A DNA stretch of 64,000 bases, from contig CM055102.1 in NCBI GenBank assembly GCA_029204225.1, positions 13,206,199-13,270,198 on the forward strand. Direction: 5' to 3'. Each line of letters opens with the position of its first letter. Position 1 is the first letter of the stretch. The position numbers were made by a program, and so were the translations under genes. The DNA is from Diphasiastrum complanatum (Eukaryota; Streptophyta; Lycopodiopsida; Lycopodiales; Lycopodiaceae). Of this stretch, positions 54,484 through 64,000 are shown piece after piece. Under the pieces are notes generated by a model, which was not told the DNA's origin, made no database searches, and worked only from the letters and a program-made list of their open reading frames with translations.

Positions 54484-54874
54484 ATGCATGATTTCATTAT
54501 CAGTACCAATAGAGCTAGATGTTCCGTTGTTGGGCCTGACGATAAAGTTCTATGCTTGATTGATTTACTTGGGACTTTGGACTGGGTCATAATCTATATG
54601 GACTTTGTTAAGAAGAATGAGCTTCTTGGTGTTGTTGAAAGCTTATATATTAATTTGGCTGACTTCATTGATAAGTATGAGGAGGAGCAAAGATTTTTTA
54701 ATTTGCACATTAGAAAGGTTTTCTTTGCCTTGAAAAAGAAATGGGGTTGCTCTCACCAAACCTACTCCTCCTTCTTCCGATGCACCTTTATCACCTCATC
54801 CACTTATTATTAAATTGTATCCAATTAGAACTCTTTTCCCAAGATATATGTGATGTTAATGATCAATCCACATT
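54484..54874 (+). pseudogene. Unrecognised ORF interrupted by element 5, left part
   Basis: The 54484 frame (109 codons, VVGPDDKVLCLIDLLGTLDW, DFIDKYEEEQRFFNLHIRK) has balanced composition but no recognised domain. A second frame runs into the insertion site as SQDICDVNDQSTF. Removing element 5 with one target copy joins this in frame to FCQAKSCHPSPYG at 62703, suggesting a single older coding sequence that element 5 broke. Confidence 0.4.
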
Positions 54875-54971
54875 TGTTGGAGGGTTTGCGGATCCCAAGA
54901 CAACCCTAACCCTAGTTAATAAGTGAGAGAGATTTGGCACCCTGCATGTGTAAATCCAACCCGATGATCTT
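54875..54971 (+). repeat. Element 5 5' LTR remnant
   Basis: TGTTGGAGGGTTTGCGGATC through CCAACCCGATGATC matches the start of the 3' LTR with a few changes, then diverges abruptly. Confidence 0.85.
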
Positions 54972-55870
54972 TTTATCCTCTTTCAGGATACCTTCTCTGA
55001 GTTGCAGACACCTTCGATTTTGTTTACAAAACCTTCAGTTTGAAGGGCGAAGATTAATTCCCGGCAGATTTCTAGAAACATCAGAAAAACCGTCAAAAAA
55101 CACCAAAAAATAATCAAAACCCTAAAAAAACAGAAAAATAACCTTCGCTCGATTCACTGTGCTTAGGTGTGATTTAGATCTATCTACTGCCAGGTCGGCG
55201 AAGAATAATTCCAAAAATAAAAAGGGTTTCAGAAGATCAGTTGTCATATTGCCATATTTTTGTCAAAAAAGTCATTTTTTTGCAAAATTACCAGTATTAC
55301 TCTTGATCCTTCGGCAGAACCTTCGTCGAGTTTCCAAAATATTCTATTTATAATAAAATAATATTTTTGAGTTCGACGAAGATTCCTCTTGACCAGATTA
55401 CAAAAAATCTTGATTTTTACCCTCGCCAAAGTACAAAAACTGTATTTTCTTGTGTCAGAAACCTTCGCCCATTTTTCCATAGTTTTATATGTGTCAGATC
55501 TTTCATCTGAGAGGTCGACGAAGGTTATTTCCCAAGAAAGTGTCAGAGAAGTTGATTAGAGAGTTTTTTTTTTCAAAAATAGCATTGTTGAACCTTCGTC
55601 GAGCCAACCTTTGCCAGTCCTATTTTTAGTTCCTAATTTTTCAGATCAAGTCTCTGTCAAAATTTGGGTCAAATCTGATATATTCTGATTTGGATTCTGA
55701 GAAATTTATCATTTTTGAGAGGTATCAGTTGATCGAATTTCGAGATCTTTTTCATGATATAGAGTCAGATTCTTGAAAAGAGAAATAAATCAAACAGATC
55801 TGATCTAAGATAGTTTTCATTGAAAAATCTAGATCCAATCTCATTGTCTGCTTGATTTGAATTTGAGAAG

Positions 55871-57420
55871 ATGGTTGCCCCTGAAGGTGCTTCACAAGAA
55901 GTCAATCCAATCATTATTAGAAGAGCACCCCAATTGAATCTACCCAAATATAATGGATTAACAGATCTAGTCAGATTTCTTCAAATCTATGCTGAATCCT
56001 GTGAAGTCTATGGCGAAATTTATCCTCAAGATAAACTTAAGCTGTTTCCTATGGCCTTAACAGACACAGCATAAGATTGGTACTATAATCAAGACGAAAC
56101 TGAGCCTACATATTGGTAGATTGTTAAATGAGCCCTTATCACACAGTTCAACCCGCGAAAGTTTATGGAAGACCCTTTCCTACTTTTAAGTAAAATTAAA
56201 ATGGGAAAGAGGGAAATGGTTAGAGATTACATTGAACGGGTGAAACGTCTCAGATCTGAATGCGAACCTGAGCTGATTAACGAGAATGCCATAATTATGT
56301 GGTTTTTGTCAGGTCTATCCAAACAGATCGGACGTGAGCTGAAACGCCATAATGAGTATGCACTCTTGCAAAATGCTATGGACGATGTATTTCGGGAGGA
56401 GGATGAAGATTCAGATGATGAGCCGAATATCAGTATGTTGCCTTATATAGCAGGGCAAACTACTACGACATCCATCACTATTGCATCAACGAATGCCAAC
56501 GCTGCTGCAGAAATGATGCTCAATGAGTTCGAGAAACTTGGGAAGAACCAGCAAAAACAGATGGAAAAGTTGCAGTCGCAATTTGATGAGAAGATCAAAG
56601 CATTGGAAAATTTCACGGGGTAGCAAACAAGGAACCTGAAAAGTTTGCAAAGACTTTTCCTACCAGGGAAAATGTCTGGTGCTCTATTTGTACATGGAAT
56701 CACACAGTAAACGAGTGTCCTCAATTGAAAAAACGAATGAAACTCAGTGTTTGCCATCTTTGTAATTCACCTGATCATGAGACTGCTTTTTGGAACTTCA
56801 ACCCTCGGATAATTCAACAACGGTATGCCCAGATGGGATATCGAAGACCACAGTATGGAGGAAATCCAACAGCAAGACCGTGACAATCTGCTCTTGGATA
56901 CTCGGAACGTTTAGCTTTACCTGCCCCACCAAAGCCCTCCACTCCTCCTGCTAATTTGATGGAACTAGAACCTTACGGAAGTGTTGCGCAATGGAACTAT
57001 GGTAATGAAGAAGGTGGATCTTCAAAACAGTATGCCATTTATGCTGCTGCTCAACAACAAGCCTCCAGAAATTGGACCAGAGCACCACTTGGATGCTTTG
57101 CATGTGGAGAAAATCATAGAGTTGCAGAATGTCCAAATAAAGGAAAATTTGTATAATTCTGTCATGACTATGGTTATGGGCATTGCTATAAAGATTGTCC
57201 AGCAAGACCGAAGCCACCACAAGCTACATCGCCTATAAATTTGATAACAATCAAGCAAAGACCAGTAGCTCCGAATAAACCAAGTGCGCCCTTGATGGTG
57301 GTCACTAGAGCACAGAAGCAAAAAGAACCATTAGTGGATCCAGTACCTGCTGATTCTATACCATTGAACAATATACCAACAGCATTTGGAGTCTATCCAA
57401 ATCTTAATGCATAAAAACAA
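55871..57420 (+). pseudogene. Element 5 gag with several zinc knuckles
   Basis: MVAPEGASQ opens a frame with LNLPKYNGLTDLVRFLQIYA, then two stops; the capsid-like core continues at 56165-56623 (REMVRDYIERVKRLRSECEP, MWFLSGLSKQIGRELKRHN) with a coiled C-terminus. Downstream, shifting frames hold CSICTWNHTVNEC, CHLCNSPDH (its last Cys is missing), CFACGENHRVAEC and a fourth CHDYGYGHCYKDC, more knuckles than the usual one or two. Confidence 0.75.
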
Positions 57421-57432
57421 AGATATCAGAAT

Positions 57433-58115
57433 ATGAGGCAGTGGATCAAACATCTGCAAGTAGAAGAGGAGCTTGAAGCTGGTAAAGCAACTGCTGAAGT
57501 TCAATCTTCACCATTGCAGCCTCCAAGCAATTTACATACGGATATGAATGATCAGTTACATCATCATGAAGTACCCTTCAAGATGACTGAACCGGAAGCA
57601 CCGCAAACAGAACTGCTCATGAACATTTTGTCTAGCAAGATCAATATCTCATTAGGAGAATTCTTGAAGTTGGTGCCAAAAGCAAAAGAAGTCCTAGCGC
57701 AAAAGTTAGCTCAAGAAGAACCAAAAGTCCACCAGGAGCCCTTTTTTGTGCTGGATTTGAAGAATCTAACGAAGTACTCCATGTTGGAGCCGCTTGGGAA
57801 AGTGAACAAAAGAATATCACTCTGCCAATACAGCATAGACAATTTCCTAAAGAAGCAACCGTGATAGATGGCGGTTCAGGAGTTAACCTGATCTCTACAA
57901 AGCTATGTGCAAAATGGGGCCTTACAAAAATTAAGCCTACTACTTTTGCTATTAAGCTAGCTGATCAAATGACAATTCATCCACGAGGAATGGTGGAAGA
58001 TATATCTGTCAGAATTGCGGGAGTACAGTTCGTCATTACTTTCGTAGTGATGGACTTACCAGAACCGAGTTCTATTGGGACGTCCATGGTTACGAGTTGC
58101 GCAAGTAGTTCATAA
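57433..58115 (+). pseudogene. Element 5 protease region
   Basis: After an acidic Gln/Glu-rich linker (57433-57864), the frame from 57861 reads MIDGGSGVNLISTKLCAKWG with FAIKLADQM and VRIAGVQFVITF, a retropepsin layout. The usual D-S/T-G triad reads DGGSG, as in some Tat-like proteases. The frame shifts after LPEPSSIG. Confidence 0.65.
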
Positions 58116-58415
58116 CTGGGTACCGGAAAAATCACTTTAAAAAATCGTGAACGTGTAGTTAAAGTTGATCCTACAACATGGACTATCAAACCAGTGGTTC
58201 AAAAAGAGGATGACGATTTGTCAACAACGAATCACACTTGTGATCCACCAACGGAAAAATTGGGAGTTCATTATGATTCTCAAACAGATATTGTCAATTG
58301 GAATGAAGCTCTTGCAAGACAGCAGGATACATGTGTCAACAAGATAATCAATCAGATTTGAGCAAGACCGCTGATTTCATTTATGAGATCGAGCACACTG
58401 AATGGATTTCACTGA

Positions 58416-59045
58416 TTGTCATTGTTCCTAAGAAAAAATGGGAAATTGCGGCTCTGTGTGAATCTCAAAGCATTGAACAAAGTGATGCAGAAGGATCACT
58501 TTCCGTTACTTTTTACTGAAAACATTTTGGATCGCCTTGCCGGAGCGGAAGCTTATAGTTTCTTGGATGGATTTAGTGGTTATAACCAGGTTAAGATTGC
58601 ACCTGCCGATTGTCACAAAACTGCTTTTGCGACAGAATGGGGCACCTATGCTTACAAAGTAATGTCGTTTGGACTCTGTAATGCACCAAGTTCATTCCAA
58701 AGAGTAATGCAATTTGCTTTTAAAGATTATCTGCAGAAATTTCTTGAAATTTACTTGGATGACCTGGGAGTCCATAGTATAGATGCAGACCACCTGGATC
58801 GATTAGAGAAAGTATTTGAAAGATGTCGCAAATATCAGATTTCTCTAAATCCCAAAAAATGTCAGATATGGGTATCACACGGAGTTGTGCTTGGACATGT
58901 GATATCGAGACATGGTATTGCCACAGATTATTCTAAGATCAAAATTATTGTGGAATTGCCACCGCCAACAACAATTCGTGGAGTTTATGTGTTTATGGGT
59001 CATGCGAACTACTATCAAATTTTATTATCTTCTTTGCGGATTTAG
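58416..59045 (+). pseudogene. Element 5 reverse transcriptase
   Basis: An open 209-codon block: RKNGKLRLCVNLKALNKVMQ, AYSFLDGFSGYNQVKIAPAD, KVMSFGLCNAPSSFQRVMQF, catalytic LEIYLDDLGVHS, QISLNPKKCQIWVSHGVVLG. The catalytic Asp pair is intact. The N-terminal edge is frame-shifted from the protease block. Confidence 0.88.
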
Positions 59046-59119
59046 CACGACCTATATACAAACTGACTGTTGTTCCTATTTGGACACTAGAGGCGTTAGA
59101 AGCCTTTGAAAAATGAAAA

Positions 59120-59491
59120 AAACCATTAACTTCAGCACCAATACTATGTTCTCCATATTGGACGATAGAGTTTCATGTTCATACGGATGCCTCAAAATAC
59201 GCCATTGGATCAGTTTTGACGCAGCCCGGTGACTATAAGAAGGATTATCCTATACGATTTGCAAGCAGACAGCTTACAAATTCAGAAAAGAATTATTCAA
59301 CAACGGAACGTGAGGCATTAGCCATGATTTTTTCTGTTCGGAAATTTCGTCACTATCTCATGGAGACACACTTTGCATTTTATACGGATCATCAACTGTT
59401 ACTTTACTTGGTAAACAAGACATGCAATACTAGACGTATTGCAAGATGGTTATTGTTATTGACTGAATTTGACTTTCGAATTGTGGTTTGA
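59120..59491 (+). pseudogene. Element 5 RNase H
   Basis: HVHTDASKYAIGSVLTQPGD (frame at about 59172-59230) and then YPIRFASRQLTNSEKNYSTT, EREALAMIFSVRKFRHYL and FYTDHQLLLYLVNK. The Asp and Glu positions of the active site are retained. A frameshift follows FDFRIVV. Confidence 0.82.
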
Positions 59492-59723
59492 AATGGCAAG
59501 TAACATTATCTAGCCAATCACGTTTCGTGAATCGAATCCGCACCAGTGAACACTGAAGTGGATGATGAACTGCCAGATGCTGCGTTGTTCTATGTTGAAG
59601 CAGTACCTGAGTAGACAGTAGATATTGTTGAGTACATGATGCTAGGACAACCGAATGACTCCTTGACAAAAGTACAGAAGAGACAATTGATTCATAAGGC
59701 TCAACCTTATCATTGCCGGACAA

Positions 59724-60290
59724 TTGTATCATCGTGGATCAAATAATATTTTGCGAAGATGTGTTTTACTGCATGAAGTTCCAGATTTAATCATGTTTTC
59801 ACATGATGGCATGGGTGGAGGACACTTCTCTACAAATATTATTGTTCGCAAACTTTTTCAATCAGGTTGTTGGTGGCCTATGCTTCACAAGGACACAAAA
59901 TTTTATTCAGACATGTGATGTTTTCCAGCGAGCATGACGACCTACTCATCAGAACTATGAACCCTTGCATCCGATTTTATCGCAAGCACCATTTGAAAAA
60001 TGGGGACTGGATTATGTTGGACCTATTTACCCTGTCGCGCAAGGATCTCAGGCCCGATACATTATCGTAACAACTGATTATATGACCAAGTGGGTTGAAG
60101 CCAAAGCTGTCAAAGTTGCTGATGCGAAATCTACGGCCAAGTTTCTATATGAAAATATTATCATCAGATTTGCATGTCCAATCGGGATTGTCAGTGACAG
60201 GGGTACACACTTTGTTAATCAAACAATAAAGTGTTTACTGGAAGATTTTTTTGTTATACACAGATTTACTGGCACCTATTCCATGCCAAC
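59724..60290 (+). pseudogene. Element 5 integrase, truncated before the catalytic Glu
   Basis: Zinc-finger region GMGGGHFSTNIIVRKLFQSG and CWWPMLHKDTKFYSD; core from 59965 EKWGLDYVGPIYPVAQGS, IIVTTDYMTKWVEAKAVKVA, GIVSDRGTHFVNQTIKCLLE. Both Asp are present. After FFVIHRFTGTYS the sequence departs from integrase and enters the coiled-coil frame, so the Glu helix and C-terminal domain are lost. Confidence 0.82.
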
Positions 60291-61039
60291 CAAGAATAGT
60301 TCCATCAGGACCTCCTACTGCTGCTGCCTCCACCACCGTCGATTCTGGTGATGCTCTCGGTTTGGTCTCAAGCCTTTCGCAAGTGATTCAGTCTATGTTG
60401 GATAAGAAGAAGGAAATGGAGCAGAGAATCTCCGATCTGGGGTCCAGAAACACTCTGATCAGCCAGAAAATTGTCCAGCTGGATCGAGAGTTAAAGATTG
60501 CCAAACAACATGAAGACAAGTCTGAAGCCGAAAAGAAGTTGGCCCAGCAACAAGCTGATCGCTTGGAAGACTACGTCAGCTCTCTGCAAAATGCCCTGAC
60601 AACCGCACAAGATCATGTGGATAAGGCCATGCAGGATGCAAAGCAACAAGTACAGCTGTTGAAGGGTCAATTACAGATGGCCAAACAAGATTGCACGCGG
60701 CTTCAAGGTGAATTGGATGCGACCACCCTTGAACGTGATGCGTATCTTCAAATGCAAATACCAGATCATCCGGTCAGACCGACGAAGATTGCGTATTTGT
60801 TCAAGAAAGTGGAGACACACAAAGTGGCCCTTCAGGGATTCCAAGGCCGCTTTGATAGGTTCAAAGGAGCAGCTTCAACCGAGTTGAAGGCTAAAGAGAC
60901 TATCACCGCCTATGAAAAAGCCGTCGCGCAAGTGTTGGAAGTGGGACCACAAATCCCAGTACCGGTCATGCCGCAATTCTCCCCTCCACGCCAAGAAGCT
61001 GTACCAATGGATACAGGGGTAGATTTGAGCATGGACTAG
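60251..61039 (+). CDS. Element 5 accessory ORF: coiled-coil protein of unknown function (262 aa)
   Basis: An uninterrupted frame, while every neighbouring element 5 block is broken. Residues 1-30 overlap the integrase end in another frame. Residues about 40-160 form a long heptad-rich coiled coil (KKEMEQRISDLGSRNTLISQ, LAQQQADRLEDYVSSLQNAL, QQVQLLKGQLQMAKQDCTRL). Residues about 170-225 may be a second helical part (TKIAYLFKKVETHKVALQGF). The tail is Pro-rich and acidic (PVMPQFSPPRQEAVPMDTG). No family recognised. Its place between integrase and 3' LTR is where some gypsy lineages carry extra or env-like frames, but there is no signal peptide or membrane segment. It might also be a captured host sequence or a deletion-fused Gag-like part. 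The true start is uncertain. Confidence 0.6.
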   Translation: MLYTDLLAPIPCQPRIVPSGPPTAAASTTVDSGDALGLVSSLSQVIQSMLDKKKEMEQRISDLGSRNTLISQKIVQLDRELKIAKQHEDKSEAEKKLAQQQADRLEDYVSSLQNALTTAQDHVDKAMQDAKQQVQLLKGQLQMAKQDCTRLQGELDATTLERDAYLQMQIPDHPVRPTKIAYLFKKVETHKVALQGFQGRFDRFKGAASTELKAKETITAYEKAVAQVLEVGPQIPVPVMPQFSPPRQEAVPMDTGVDLSMD

Positions 61040-61181
61040 GGGGGAGCTCTAGATATAGCAGAACAACCTCCAATTCTACTCGCAGTACAAGCAGGTTTAT
61101 CCTCATCAAGGACCACACCTCTATTCAGAAGGCCCATCAGTGTCGAGGACCATATCCAGACCTTCTTAAAGCAACACCCGC

Positions 61182-61900
61182 ATGAGTCCTCGCGTGGTGG
61201 ATGAGTTTCTGAAGTTTAAGACCTCTGAGATCGAAGTCGACAAAGAATTAGACAAAATACTTGCATTGGGAGAGCAGTCGCAATGGAGAATCACTGTTTT
61301 TGAAAAAATTCCAGAATCAATCAGGAGTTACGTCGCCAGCCCTCGCCAATTGCGGGTAGATCCCTATTATGTGCCAATGCGACGAAGGAATAAATGGAAA
61401 GATTTGGGATTGGCTATGGACAATATCGCCATCCATACGCCCAATTGGCCAATCATCCATCAGCCCTACAGTTGGACAATCTCAATGGATTTCCACCGCG
61501 TCTTACAAGCCTATCAGAAAGAATATGTCCACTCTCCAGATCCAACAATGTGACAATCGGCAATGTTTGCTAAAGATCTAACTCTGTTGGCGTCAGTGGC
61601 AACCAGATGGGATGATTGCCTCCCTCCTCTGGCATTCGATCCAGATAAGCCAATGGCCTCAGAGCAAATCAAAGATTAGTTGTCGGTTGCTCGTATATAT
61701 TTTCGTGTAGCAATGATGGGAGCCTCCTGGGAATCACGCTTCACATCGTGGACAACCTCAAAGTGGATTGCTGGAGCCCACCGTTGTTTTCTGCCACACA
61801 ATTTGGATTTGAATACTGCACGTCTCGATTTTATGGAGAAGGTGCAGTACCATTTAATCAAGATTCGGCGGGAAGCCAATAAAAGTCCCCCATAACTGCA
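61182..61900 (+). CDS. Element 5 second accessory frame, unknown function
   Basis: The first block 61182-61553 (123 codons) reads SPRVVDEFLKFKTSEIEVDK, ESIRSYVASPRQLRVDPYYV, MRRRNKWKDLGLAMDNI. After a stop at about 61551 another frame continues FAKDLTLLASVATRWDDCLP and, at 61680-61892, SVARIYFRVAMMGASWESRF and HNLDLNTARLDFMEKVQYHL. Composition suggests a folded alpha/beta protein. It has no transposon signature I know and ends about 40 bp before the polypurine tract. It may have formed one protein with the preceding coiled-coil frame. Confidence 0.45.
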
Positions 61901-61945
61901 TATTGCAGGTGTCGTGGGACCGCAGCCAGTTTTGGTGGGGAATAC

Positions 61946-62697
61946 TGTTGGAGGGTTTGCGGATCCCAAGGCCACCCTAACCCTAGTTAATAAGTGAGAG
62001 GGATTTGGCACCTTGTGTGTGTAAGTCCAACCCGATGATCACATAGTTATTTGATTGATTAGTTAAAAGTCAATAAAAGGACTTTAGGCCTTTTTGCGGG
62101 ACTTTTAATGTCGCAGGGCCTAAATGTCAAGTTAGTGAATAAAGTTGGGTTTCCCTCCAATTTTGATGGTCCTCACACTTTTTTTGAATTTGAATAAAAA
62201 GAGAGACAAGAATGGACCAATAGGATTCAAAGGCCAGGGTCCTCCTCTCTACTATAAGAAGGGACCAACTCGAGTTGCTCCAGATGTTCATTTTATCGTT
62301 TCAATAAAGTAGATTGGTTCTCTTCAGAAATGAGTTGATGAATGTCCTTGCTCTTCTTCTTTCCTTCTCCATCTCTCATGCTTTCTTTGGATTTTTGCTA
62401 ATTGTTGAATCTGATTGTTATTGGAATTGCATGTTATTGTACTTTTTATGAGAGAGAAAGACAGAGAGGAAGTGTAAGCTATCTTTGTTATGGATTGTAG
62501 AGTTAATGGATTGTAGTGTTAAAGAATAGGGTTATTGGATGTAGAGTTAGAGTTTGGATCTTCCATTCATGTTGAAATATGAACTAAAACTATCGCTCTC
62601 ATGGGAACGAACCTATGTGTGACAACTAACTCCTCTCTATGATGCTAGATTGACTAGATCTTGGATTCAAATTAGGCAAGGAAGGAAACCTACTACA
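61946..62697 (+). repeat. Element 5 3' LTR
   Basis: Starts TGTTGGAGGG, ends CTACTACA. It has CTATAAGAAGG (TATA-like, about 62252) and CAATAAAG (about 62302). Confidence 0.85.
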
Positions 62698-62702
62698 ACA
62701 TT

Positions 62703-63201
62703 TGAATTTTGTCAGGCTAAGAGTTGCCACCCAAGTCCCTATGGTTCCAAGCCAAACTATCAAATTTAAATCCTCCCGCACTTCTTACATGCTTTGGAGC
62801 CTTCCCACTGTCAACTTCCTTGTCCCTTGCCTATTGATCTTTGGGCTATTCTTGCTCATCTTAATAAAAAAGAAATACAGACTTGCAAACTTCATGCTCT
62901 TAAAAAATATCCCACTCTTGAAACACCCATTGCTTTTGATATTGTTATTCGCATGAATGAACCCTATCGATGTCCTTCTGAGCAGACCTGGGCCAAAATT
63001 AGAGGTCACTTCGATACTGGCTTTAATAGAATGAATCTATACCAAGCATGTATCTCAAACTGGAAGAGGACTTTCTTTAAATGTGGTTGTGGGGACAAGT
63101 GTAAGAATATTTTTTCTATTATTTGGTTTGATCACGCAGCAGTATGGTTCATGATGAATAATCTGGAAAAGTTTTTTTATGGGGCTTCCTTTCGTAATTA
63201 A
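62703..63201 (+). pseudogene. Unrecognised ORF interrupted by element 5, right part
   Basis: After one stop the frame runs 62794-63201: LPIDLWAILAHLNKKEIQTC, MNEPYRCPSEQTWAKIRGHF, a Cys-rich FFKCGCGDKCKN and IIWFDHAAVWFMMNNLEKFF. The CxCxxxC cluster might bind metal. I do not recognise the family; it could be a host gene fragment or an unfamiliar transposon protein. Confidence 0.4.
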
Positions 63202-63312
63202 GTCAACGCTTTTTTTATGTGGCTACACAAGTCGGCTAGGGACATGGTCAAAGCACATCTTACATTTCTTTTTATCAGACAGTACTGAAGGAATCTGAGA
63301 TGCTTTTACAAT

Positions 63313-63327
63313 GCCGCTTTGATACCA
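63313..63327 (-). other. Possible copia primer binding site (minus strand)
   Basis: The minus strand reads TGGTATCAAAGCGGC, like the site at 1384. If real, a minus-strand copia 5' LTR would extend from 63329 (TGATGG on the plus strand) to the right, possibly beyond the window. No partner LTR is available to test it. Confidence 0.4.
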
Positions 63328-63530
63328 CTGATGGAATCTTATGATGTTTTCAGCTCTAATCCCTGATGCAAACATTGGATAGAGTCGATCTAATGAGTTG
63401 CAGGTACTGCTACATACTACCTTCCAACCTCTCCCAAGCTACAGACTGACACTACAGTTCTGATATTGAAATAACAAAACAACAGACAATGTTTAACAAT
63501 ATTCAACAACTGGAAAAATCTACTACATGT

Positions 63531-64000
<470 letters not shown>

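Larger units (their letters stand above)
54875..62697 (+). mobile_element. Element 5: Ty3/gypsy element with accessory ORFs, TSD ACATT
   Basis: 7823 bp flanked exactly by ACATT (54870-54874, 62698-62702). The 3' LTR is 61946-62697 (752 bp). Only its first ~97 bp are present at the left (54875-54971); the rest of the 5' LTR and the primer site are deleted. Order: gag, protease, RT, RNase H, truncated integrase, two extra frames, polypurine tract (TTTTGGTGGGGA), LTR. RT and RNase H resemble the non-chromodomain gypsy branch that includes Tat and Athila; no chromodomain is present. Confidence 0.88.

Noticed and set aside
54901-54915. Telomere-like CCCTAACCCTAG
   Set aside because: There are only two units, and the same sequence lies at the same place in the 3' LTR of element 5, so it is LTR sequence.

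Overview
The window reads as nuclear DNA of a land plant with a large, transposon-rich genome. The evidence is a host gene with GT-AG introns, two of them enormous, plus nested Ty1/copia and Ty3/gypsy LTR retrotransposons with plant-type initiator-Met primer sites, a BED-finger hAT transposon and long AG/CT microsatellites. The gigantic introns are reminiscent of gymnosperms or ferns, but the species cannot be fixed from sequence alone. No rRNA, tRNA or CRISPR was found.

The central result is that most of the window appears to be ONE host gene on the minus strand. Its seven coding exons run from 51567 down to 6130: 50869-51567, 20824-21063, 8367-8456, 7811-7960, 7304-7428, 6852-6981 and 6130-6258. 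All junctions are GT-AG and phase-compatible, and together they give a protein of about 520 residues. It resembles a conserved plant protein of unknown function with a strand-rich C-terminus ending in Phe. Intron 1 is about 29.8 kb and intron 2 about 12.4 kb; almost all other recognisable content lies inside these two introns or outside the gene.

Layout. 1-3840: old copia debris. 3841-6129: sequence downstream of the gene. 6130-8456: last five exons. 8457-20823 (intron 2): gypsy chromodomain remnant, a hAT element (about 10514-15633) with a broken multi-exon transposase, and scattered gypsy remnants. 20824-21063: exon 2. 21064-50868 (intron 1): a gypsy element with 3' LTR (23000-25904); a minus-strand copia remnant split by element 1 (26710-29364, TSD GTATC); then copia element 3 (32368 to about 47887, minus), whose 3' LTR is split by copia element 2 (32526-37056, TSD CAAGC) and whose RT is split by gypsy element 4 (38411-44495, TSD GAAAT); then a gypsy integrase remnant and a LINE ORF1 remnant. 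50869-52110: exon 1, probable 5' UTR exon and G-box pair. 52110-64000: intergenic DNA with gypsy element 5 (54875-62697, TSD ACATT) inserted into an unrecognised reading frame, and a possible copia LTR at the right edge.

Most notable: the giant TE-filled introns; two accessory reading frames (one a long coiled coil) between integrase and 3' LTR of element 5; a young gypsy element whose LTRs begin AG and end CT and whose RNase H segment is inverted; recurring palindromic GGGCGCCC motifs in LTRs and leaders of unrelated families; and RT-less copia derivatives that keep long fused reading frames.
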